Shown here piece after piece: positions 44,396 to 52,000 of a DNA stretch of 64,000 bases. Source of the stretch: Pseudoalteromonas sp. Scap06. Lineage in GTDB: Bacteria; Pseudomonadota; Gammaproteobacteria; Enterobacterales; Alteromonadaceae. Each line of letters opens with the position of its first letter. The stretch's first letter is position 1. A program made the translations under genes and the position numbers. A model generated the notes under the pieces. The model ran no database searches. It was not told the DNA's origin and saw only the letters and a list, made by a program, of their open reading frames with translations. The DNA lies in the NCBI RefSeq assembly GCF_013394165.1, contig NZ_CP041331.1:310001-374000 (forward strand), read 5' to 3'.

Positions 44396-45205
44396 ATGAG
44401 TGATTTAATAGTGTTAATTATATACTGCGCCATATTAGGTAGCGGTGTTGGTTTTTTAGCGGGCTTATTAGGAATAGGGGGCGGGCTGGTGATTGTGCCC
44501 ATACTCAGCATGATATTACTGCACTTTAATGCTTTGCCACCTGAACAAGTAGTGGTGGTTGCCATTGCGACCTCACTGGCCTCTATTTTATTTACCTCGA
44601 CCTCGTCGGCTATTGCGCATCATAAAAATGGCAATGTACCGTGGGATATTGCACCTTGGGTGATGGCGGGCGTTGCCTTTGGCGCGCTCATTAGTGGCTT
44701 TATGGCCGCGCTGTTACCTGAGCATGTGGTACGTTTGGTATTTGCTGTAAGTGTGGTGTTAATTGCATTAAAAATGATTTTTTCAGGTAAGAATGATTCA
44801 TCATTAGAGCGCCCGTTACCAAATAAAGGACTACTGAGTGTTTATACGACCATAACCGGTGGCTTGTCTGCCATGATAGGTATTGGCGGCGGGGCAGTAT
44901 TAGTGCCGTTACTGACGTTTTTTTCTGTCGATATGAAAAAAGCCATTGGCTGCGCCTCGGCCTCAGGCATTGTGATAGCCCTGTTTGGTTCAATGGGTTA
45001 TATCAGTTCAGGCAGCCAGTTATTTAGCCTAAAAGAAGGATTTGCAGGCTTTGTATATTTGCCCGCTTTATTGGGTATTGTATGCACCTCATGGTTTACC
45101 GCACCACTCGGCGCTAAAGCCACCCATTATTTGCCAGTTTCAACCATAAAGAAAATATTTGCCGGCTTATTAATAATAATGGCAATAAATATGTTTACTC
45201 GATAA
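44396..45205 (+). CDS. TauE/SafE-family (TSUP) anion exporter
   Basis: 269 residues with about eight helices. GSGVGFLAGLLGIGGGLVIVPIL and its internal duplicate GGLSAMIGIGGGAVLVPLLTFF are the two signature halves of TSUP proteins, which move sulfite, sulfoacetate or related sulfur anions. The shared upstream region with mesX and its MetJ-like operator suggest a sulfur or methionine link. An AAGGA sequence abuts the ATG. Confidence 0.9.
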   Translation: MSDLIVLIIYCAILGSGVGFLAGLLGIGGGLVIVPILSMILLHFNALPPEQVVVVAIATSLASILFTSTSSAIAHHKNGNVPWDIAPWVMAGVAFGALISGFMAALLPEHVVRLVFAVSVVLIALKMIFSGKNDSSLERPLPNKGLLSVYTTITGGLSAMIGIGGGAVLVPLLTFFSVDMKKAIGCASASGIVIALFGSMGYISSGSQLFSLKEGFAGFVYLPALLGIVCTSWFTAPLGAKATHYLPVSTIKKIFAGLLIIMAINMFTR

Positions 45206-45270
45206 GGTTAAAGTTCGCAGGCTTGCTTGCGAATATATTTTGAAATAAAAAATTTTAAGGCAAGGATGCT

Positions 45271-45645
45271 ATGAAAATAGTTAAATTAAGGCATAAAGTT
45301 GATAAAACAATCTTAAGTGTTGCTTTGTTCTTTTTGATATCACCTATCATAGGGTTAATTACAGGAACTGCTCATCAGCTTGGAACGACAGGCAGCGACT
45401 ATCAACAAGCATCGTTAATTGATGACCCAGAGCAATACTGGCAAATTATTATCATGCAACTTACTATTACTTTAGCTATCGGTATCCAAGGGTTTATTAC
45501 ATTCCCAGCCTTAATTGCCGCACGCCAAAAAGTATTAAAGTTTAGAGATAATAATAAAATTTTAGCCAATATCATATTTTATTTGCTCACTCCGGTATTC
45601 TTTATCGCTTTGTTGATATTTTTAATATATTTATTTGAACTGTAA
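45271..45645 (+). CDS. Membrane protein of unknown function
   Basis: 124 residues with three hydrophobic segments (ILSVALFFLISPIIGLITG, IIIMQLTITLAIGIQGFITFPALI, NIIFYLLTPVFFIALLIFLIYLFEL). AAGGATGCT precedes the ATG. The family is not recognised. It is 65 bp after the TSUP gene, with a TTCGCA...TGCGAA hairpin between them, so cotranscription is uncertain. Confidence 0.6.
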   Translation: MKIVKLRHKVDKTILSVALFFLISPIIGLITGTAHQLGTTGSDYQQASLIDDPEQYWQIIIMQLTITLAIGIQGFITFPALIAARQKVLKFRDNNKILANIIFYLLTPVFFIALLIFLIYLFEL

Positions 45646-45705
45646 GGTTTTAGATCCGTAACCCGCACCCCGACGCCCGTCAATCTTAAGGCGATTAACT
45701 AAAAT

Positions 45706-46599
45706 CTACGTCATTTGCGCGTGCTTTATAAATTCATCATAAATACTGTCTTTAATGAGCCTGTCGGGCGTAAAGGCATAATAATGCTGATAAACATTAT
45801 CAATTGTACCAATGTAATTTACGCCGTAATGGCGCTCCACTTCGGCTTTTACCAAAATAGGCGCAGGGAATATCCCGAACCCTTGCTCACCGAGTGATTT
45901 CATTAATGCGCTGTCGTCAACATGGCCTGCTATTGTCATTTCAATCTCTTGCTCTTGCAGCCAATAATAAATAGCACGCGCGACGGGGCTTTCTTTTGCG
46001 GGGAGCACTAAAGGCTTGTTGTTTAAAGACTGCGGAAACTGCTTATGTAATTGCGAATGCCATGTTTCGTTACCAAAAAGAGCGATTTGGCTTTTGCCTA
46101 TTTCATGACAAAACGCCTTAAATGACAAGGTAGTATCGAGTGGTTTATCAGCTAACACTAAATCGATCTTATGAATCGCCATTTGTGCCAGCAGCTCATC
46201 TTGTTGGCCATCAATACAGTGCAAGTTGGTAATACAGTCGTTATTAATTAAAGGCGCTAGCCACTTCGACACCAGTGATTTAGGCAACACGTCTGAAATA
46301 CCGACCTTTAACGTTCGTGAGTATTGCGTGGTATCACCTTGCGTGGTTTCTAGCCATTCGTGAGCAATAGCAAACATATCATTGGTGTATTGCTGAGTTA
46401 CATGGCCAAACTCCGTTAACTGTAGGCCTCGGCCTTGGCGAACAAACAGTGGTTTTCCTAATCGTTGCTCTAAGTTAGTAATTTGTGAGCTGACCGTTTG
46501 CGGCGTTAAATTAAGTATTTTACTCGCCGCAGCAATACTGCCGTGCTTACTTACCTGCCAAAAATAATATAAGTGATTGTAGTTGATGTTGGTAATCAT
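45706..46599 (-). CDS. nhaR: LysR-family regulator NhaR-like
   Basis: 297 residues. MITNINYNHLYYFWQVSKHGSIAAASKILNLTPQTVSSQITNLEQRLGKPLFVRQGRGLQLTEFG is highly similar to NhaR, the Na+/H+-responsive activator of nhaA. VLADKPLDTTLSFKAFCHEIGKSQIALFG and the C-terminal HYGVNYIGTIDNVYQHYYAFTPDR also fit. No nhaA is next to it; the divergent gene encodes an HPF-like protein. It may control distant antiporter genes or its neighbour. Confidence 0.83.
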   Translation of the reverse strand: MITNINYNHLYYFWQVSKHGSIAAASKILNLTPQTVSSQITNLEQRLGKPLFVRQGRGLQLTEFGHVTQQYTNDMFAIAHEWLETTQGDTTQYSRTLKVGISDVLPKSLVSKWLAPLINNDCITNLHCIDGQQDELLAQMAIHKIDLVLADKPLDTTLSFKAFCHEIGKSQIALFGNETWHSQLHKQFPQSLNNKPLVLPAKESPVARAIYYWLQEQEIEMTIAGHVDDSALMKSLGEQGFGIFPAPILVKAEVERHYGVNYIGTIDNVYQHYYAFTPDRLIKDSIYDEFIKHAQMT

Positions 46600-46708
46600 T
46601 CGAAAATACCTGTTTTAAAGTAAGAAATAATCAGCTTTTTCCTTTGCCACTAAGTTAGTAGATTACAGTCATGCCTGCAACATAGTTACTATTAAAAGGT
46701 GTAATTGC

Positions 46709-47020
46709 ATGAAGCTAAAACTTACAGTTAAAAATAAGATAATTAACGCAAGTGAAAAGATGTCGCTTTTGAAGTTGATAAAAAGCCAATTGGCAAAACA
46801 TGCTTTAAATATTCGTAAAGTAGAGATTCAAATAAATGATCTTTCGAGTGAGCGCCACGGCACTTTGCAGCAATGCAAAATTAATATTCTTTTGCCGGGG
46901 CTACCCAGTATTAATGTAAATACAAAAGGAAGAAGTATGCTGCAAGCGATAAAGCGGGCACTTAAAAGTTTGCAGCACATTCTCGTTAATAAGTATCAAC
47001 CTTCGCAACCAAGCTCTTAA
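46709..47020 (+). CDS. HPF/RaiA (S30EA)-like ribosome-associated protein
   Basis: 103 residues, basic. KVEIQINDLSSERHGTLQQCKINILLPGLPSINVNTKGRSMLQAIKRALKSLQHIL follows the betabetabetaalpha pattern of ribosome hibernation factors (HPF/RaiA), with the helix carrying basic residues. It is shorter and more diverged than canonical Hpf. It is divergent from nhaR with about 110 bp between. An AAGG precedes the ATG. A ribosome-binding stress role is inferred. Confidence 0.65.
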   Translation: MKLKLTVKNKIINASEKMSLLKLIKSQLAKHALNIRKVEIQINDLSSERHGTLQQCKINILLPGLPSINVNTKGRSMLQAIKRALKSLQHILVNKYQPSQPSS

Positions 47021-47163
47021 TTTTTATTAATATCGCACTTGCAGTGGCATGGATGCTACTCTTTTAATACGACTCTAATTCCAAGCCATGTTTAGTATTA
47101 AACGATTCACTTATTACCTGTTGAGCCTTTAGCGCATTGCTATTGAGCAAAGCCGCCTTTCTT

Positions 47164-47196
47164 TGTTGGGTTTCGTTACACTCTACCCAACTTACC
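47164..47196 (+). repeat. TTGGGTT-type intergenic repeat, copy 1
   Basis: TTGTTGGGTTTCGTTACAC followed by TCTACCCAACTTAC. GTTGGGT and ACCCAAC form an inverted repeat. A near copy lies at 48579 in the same orientation. Confidence 0.7.
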
Positions 47197-47241
47197 GTAA
47201 CTAAAAATCTTTGACCTTGTTCCTTTAACCTTTGACCTCAG

Positions 47242-47274
47242 CTGTAAACCCCTCACACCATTTTGATTAAAAAG
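47242..47274 (+). repeat. Dispersed repeat family A, diverged copy
   Basis: CTGTAAACCCCTCACACC then ATTTTGATTAAAAAG, without the usual terminator afterwards. Confidence 0.6.
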
Positions 47275-47555
47275 AGAGTGAAATTTTCAATTACCTAAAT
47301 CCATAAAACTTAGATAAAAAAGTAACTCAAAGTCGTAACTAAGCACTAAATTTGGGTTTTGATTAATAAGCAAGTGTCTACCTAATACCAAACAGATTTA
47401 TTTACTCGAGAAAATTGAGGTGGATAGAAGATACTGTTAAGGTACTTTGAAATAATAAAAAAATGCCTAACTAACGGCTAAAACCTCTTCCACCTCATAG
47501 GACGTTATCTGCTTAATTAAAGTGTTGATGTTCAAGTTTAACTAATGAAGCGAAA

Positions 47556-48530
47556 ATGGAAAATTTCACCAAACTATTAGCAGTTACACTTTATATATTT
47601 TCTTTGTCTGGCTGTACTTCTATTGGCAGTTACGTCATGTCAAACCCCGGTATCTATCTTTCTGAAGCACAGTTTATAAAAGCAAAACCTAGCGACATTG
47701 GCTTTGAAAAACAAAATTTTTGCTCTTTTAGTACCACTCAATGCATTACATATCTGACTGCTGAACCTTATCAAGCAGCCGAATTTTCGCAAGAGAGTTC
47801 TGTTTATTACAACCTTCATGCAACTGGTAATAATGTAGAAAATACAATTTCACACAGAATGACACCAGATACATTTAATCGTTTTAAAGGCACTGCTTTA
47901 TTGCTTCATGGCTATGGGGGCAGTAAAGAAGCAATGATGGCCTCAGCTATCTATTTTAGAGCGCTTGGTATGAACGTTATTATTCCAGATCTTTTTGGCC
48001 ATGGTGAATCAACTGAAGCATTTGTATTTGCAGCAAAAGAGCACGGCATTTTAAATGAACTGCTTGCTGAATCACTTTTAAATCAACCAAATAACCAGAC
48101 TGTTGTAGTCGGCCATTCTATGGGAGCACTTACTGCAAGTAACTTATTATCATCAGAATATGTTGACGCTGCTATTTTACTTGCCCCAATGATGAGTTTT
48201 GATGTTGCAGCTAAGGAGTACTTACCTTATAAATCGCCTTTGCTTAGTCATTTTTTTCATAGCGAGATTGATAATATTGTTAACCAAGCAATGTTTGAGG
48301 CAGGAGTAACCATTCAAGAAACAAATTTATTGCCTAAATTAACTGAGACTAAAAAACCTGTATTGTTAATTAACTCAGATATTGACTCTCTATCCCCCTC
48401 GGCTTACTTTTCATCTATACAAAATGAGTTAGTAAAAAAAATAACTTTTAATGCTCGCTCTCATTCAAGTTTAATGGTGTTTGATCGTGATGATGTTATC
48501 GAAATTGAAAACTGGCTAATAACATGGTGA
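47556..48530 (+). CDS. Lipoprotein alpha/beta hydrolase
   Basis: 324 residues with a lipobox at LSGC20 (FSLSGCTSIG). The hydrolase core has FKGTALLLHGYGGSKEAMM, NVIIPDLFGHGES, nucleophile Ser in VVVGHSMGALTASNLL, acid PVLLINSDIDSLSP and His in FNARSHSSLMVFDRDDV. It resembles monoacylglycerol-lipase-like serine hydrolases. Signal and lipobox place it in the envelope. The substrate is unknown. It is flanked on both sides by repeat mosaics. Confidence 0.85.
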   Translation: MENFTKLLAVTLYIFSLSGCTSIGSYVMSNPGIYLSEAQFIKAKPSDIGFEKQNFCSFSTTQCITYLTAEPYQAAEFSQESSVYYNLHATGNNVENTISHRMTPDTFNRFKGTALLLHGYGGSKEAMMASAIYFRALGMNVIIPDLFGHGESTEAFVFAAKEHGILNELLAESLLNQPNNQTVVVGHSMGALTASNLLSSEYVDAAILLAPMMSFDVAAKEYLPYKSPLLSHFFHSEIDNIVNQAMFEAGVTIQETNLLPKLTETKKPVLLINSDIDSLSPSAYFSSIQNELVKKITFNARSHSSLMVFDRDDVIEIENWLITW

Positions 48531-48578
48531 GCCTTCGCTATTTTAGATGACATTGAGTTTATAAGTCATTTTTTATTA

Positions 48579-48611
48579 TTGTCGGGTTTCGTTGCACTCT
48601 ATCCAACTTAC
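48579..48611 (+). repeat. TTGGGTT-type intergenic repeat, copy 2
   Basis: TTGTCGGGTTTCGTTGCAC followed by TCTATCCAACTTAC differs from the 47164 copy at about three positions. A family A copy follows within 5 bp. Confidence 0.7.
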
Positions 48612-48614
48612 GCT

Positions 48615-48650
48615 TTGTAAACCCCCATTACATTTTGATTAAAAAAGCCA
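48615..48650 (+). repeat. Dispersed repeat family A copy
   Basis: TTGTAAACCCCCATTACA then TTTTGATTAAAAAAGCCACAC. The left arm of a terminator (GCCACAC) is kept, but no right arm follows because the ISAs1 remnant begins. Confidence 0.7.
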
Positions 48651-48667
48651 CACGCTATTTGTTTTTA

Positions 48668-48899
48668 GGGCATTATGTTCGACAGCATTGCGAATTGAAA
48701 ACAACCCGTATTACATTTAGATATTCTTTTTAAAGAGGAGAACTCTCGCATTACGTTAGATGGTGCGGTAAAAAACATAGCGTTGTTTAGACTATTCGTG
48801 ATCAACATGTTGAAGCAATGCGATTGTGGAGTAGCAAGCCAGAAGGTTAAATTGAAAAAAGCTGGATGAAGCGATGATTATCGAGTCCGAGTATTTTTT
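48668..48899 (+). pseudogene. ISAs1-family transposase, C-terminal remnant
   Basis: Translation gives GHYVRQHCELKT in one frame, then after a frameshift VLHLDILFKEENSRI, TLDGAVKNIALFRLFVINMLKQ and QKVKLKKAG, a TGA in place of the usual Trp/Leu codon, then SDDYRVRVFF. This follows the ISAs1 transposase end (H-W-x-IEN, LDV-F-ED-RIR-G-A-N-A-R-N-L-Q, DDY). It has at least one frameshift and one stop, and no 5' part or terminal repeats are visible. Confidence 0.8.
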
Positions 48900-48986
48900 T
48901 TGGATTATAAATTCATCAAAGTATACTCGCTCCCTGATCTCATCAGTGAGATTAGTAAGCACTCAACATCACATCGTTATAACGTT

Positions 48987-49026
48987 AAAAAACCTATAAC
49001 AGCTATACGCCATTATAGGTTTTTTT
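48987..49026. terminator. Terminator of the giant surface-protein gene
   Basis: AAAAAACCTATAA (48987-48999) pairs with TTATAGGTTTTTT around a 13-nt loop. On the minus strand it ends in a T-run, 25-60 bp after the 49051 gene stop; it could also act on the plus strand. Confidence 0.8.
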
Positions 49027-49050
49027 AAAAATATGAATGCTAACAATTAA

Positions 49051-52000
49051 TTATAAAAAGTATTTAACCGTTAACCCAACAGAGCTAATATCATGCTGTT
49101 TTAGACCATAGTATGTGTAACCCAGTCCAGCACTCATATTATCAGAGAGCTGATAACCTAGCTCAATACCGAAGTAGAGATCAGTACCATTCTCTTCACG
49201 GTTAATCGTTGCCAAACCCTGGCTATAAGTCTTGTTGTCACTTTTCCACACCAATACGCCTGAGCTAGCACCTAAATACCACTGGTCGTTAATAAAGTAC
49301 TGATACCCAACAGCCGCAGAGATACCACCTGCTGTTATAGGTTGGACTTTTGAAACAGCGTGCTTAAATGCATTCCCATCTAATGTCATACCATCGATAC
49401 TAGCAGAGAAATCACCTAAGCTTTGATAACTAACATCCACAAACCAATTCGTATTAACCTGATAAACAACGCCCAGTTTCCAGCTAGTATCAGAGTCATC
49501 TAAAGCTGTTATTTGTGCATCTAACGAGCCCAAGGCTCTATTCAGCTCACCTTTAGATACATGCGCAGTTGCTTGGCCAACACTCGCCGTAAGCCCCCAC
49601 TCAGCCTTAGCAGGCAAAACCATAAGGCTAGACATTAATATAGTTGCAGCTAATAACTTGATAGATTTCACCCGTCTCACAAATGCTAAAGGCAATAGCA
49701 ATAAGGTGAATAACGACATACTACCACTTGATTTTGATTCATTAACGACTGTAGCGCTTTCAAAGGCATCAACACTCACACTAACCTTGGCACTAGCTTC
49801 ACCTTCTTTATTATCAGAAATAATATAAGTGACAGTATCTGTGCCATCAAACCCTATTGCCGGCGTATATTGAATAGAGTTATTCACAATCGCAGTACTG
49901 CCGTGTATCGCTGACGCAGAGATAATCATTAACGTGTCGCCGTCTTCATCGGTATCATTTTTCAATATATCAATCGTTATAACTGTTCTATCATCCGTCG
50001 AGGCAACGTCATCATTAGCAACTGGGCTACGATTCGCAATAACGTTAACACTCACCTGCGCACTTGTTGTGCCACCATTACCGTCTGAAATTACATAGGT
50101 AATGATATCTATACCCGCATAGTCTGGTTTTGGCATGTAGCTAAGTGATGAATTCGCTAACACCTCTGCCGCACCAAAATTTGCACTTGCACTTAGCACG
50201 AGCAGTTCATCACCATCAATGTCGCTGTCATTGGCCAATACATCAATATTAGCCGCTTCATTCCACTGTATCGTAATTGCATCGTTTTCAGCAACGGGTG
50301 TGGTATTCGTGCTTAAGTAAATAGCTACACCACCAGGGTCAGCAATGCTACTGTTGGCAACACCGTCGTTATCATTCGGGCCACCATCAACAATTTGTAA
50401 CTGCACACACCAGTGACCTTCCGTTAAACCTTCTTGCCACTGCTCACTACCAGGAGGAGGGCAAAATCCAGGCTCACCAAGGGTTGAAAACAGTATGTTG
50501 TCAGCATCTTCAACAAAATTTCCCCAACCAGCTGCATCAGTGTACTTACGGTAGATGGCATTAAGTGGAATAGGCTGGCGCTGTGGTAATACTAATTTGT
50601 ATTCTTGTCCTGGCTTTTCTAAACCAACAACAATGTAATCAAAGATACCACCAACTATTTTAGCTTCCCCATCTTCACCGACAGCTTGAACGGTTTCTTC
50701 ATGGGTTAACAATAAGCTACCGCTTTGCGTTGCAGGTGCGGCCGAGCCTCTACGCAAACATACACCCGATTCACCTTCTACTAAGAAGGTGGCTTGCGTG
50801 CTGATCATTTCAGGGACCACATTACACACACTGATAGCATCTAAGTAATCAGCAATTCCGTCACCGTCACTATCAGCAAAACCTTCTTGTGAATCAGGAA
50901 TTAAGTCGCCATCTGTATCAGTTTCAGTTAATACAGGTAGCGCGCTCACCACGTTTAGGTAGATGTCGGCCTGTGTCGTTAATCCTGGCTCACCCGAGTC
51001 TTTAACCTGTGCTGTTAACTTATGAATACCAACCGATAAGTCTGCCGCATCAAACGATATGGCTTCAGATACTGTCCTATTAATTAGCACACTTAACTCA
51101 TCTGACGTACTTGACCATAGGAGTGTATGGCTATCTGCACTGTTGTTATCGCTAATGGCTGCACTAACGGTTACCTCGCCATCAGATCGCGACAATAACG
51201 TACGGTTTTCGTTTTGCTGTTTAGCCGTAAGCATCACCTCTGGTGCAATATTGCCTTCAGATAATGTGATATTTTGTACAGAATCTGGAGAAATGTTCAC
51301 GGTATCAGACAGGCTAATTACTATGGTTTCACCGCTATCAGCGACGCTATCGTCATAGGTCTCGAAAGTAATACTCGCTGTGTTGGTTTCGCTAATTTCG
51401 ACTTCACCAGATATTAAGCTATGATCAGCCCCTTCAAGCGCATCACCTGACACAGTAAACGGTACCACCACTGGATAAGTCGGTGACGTGCCGTTCAAGT
51501 AAAATTTCACCGTTACCGTACTCCCTTCCACAACGGTTTGGTCTTTACCAATAGAAATCAGCGGATGGATCTGAACACCTTGTGCTGAAATTGACTGATT
51601 ACCGTCAGCATCGGTAGCCTGCCAGTAAGCTTTACTTATACCAGGAGAAAACATTGCACGATTATCGACCAGCGATACTGGTAATGGGTTACCGTTCGCA
51701 TCGAGTGCGGTTGCTACGCCTAAATCAACTTTAGTATATAACGCTGTGGCATTAACGACTCGATCTTCCGGTAGGGTAAGCGTTGGCGCGATGTCATCAA
51801 ACAAGCCGTTAATGGTAAGCGTGACTGTTGCGGTAGTAGTCCCATCATTACCATCAGATATGAGGTAAGTTAATGTGAGTGACCCTATAAAACCAGGAGG
51901 GGCATTAAAGACAAGCTGGCCATTTTCAACAACCACGCTACCAATATCAGCATTGCCCGATACAACACTTAACGTATCACCATCAATATCATTGTCATTG

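Larger units (their letters stand above)
47021..47555. other. Intergenic repeat mosaic before the lipoprotein hydrolase
   Basis: About 535 bp. It holds the TTGTTGGGTTTCGTTACAC...ACCCAACTTAC element (47164-47196) and a family A copy (47242-47274). The rest shows no gene or recognisable site. Confidence 0.6.
48531..49050. other. Intergenic stretch with repeats and an ISAs1 remnant
   Basis: 520 bp containing the second TTGGGTT-type repeat (48579-48611), a family A copy (48615-48650), an ISAs1-type transposase fragment (48668-48899) and a terminator hairpin (48987-49026). No intact gene is present. Confidence 0.7.
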
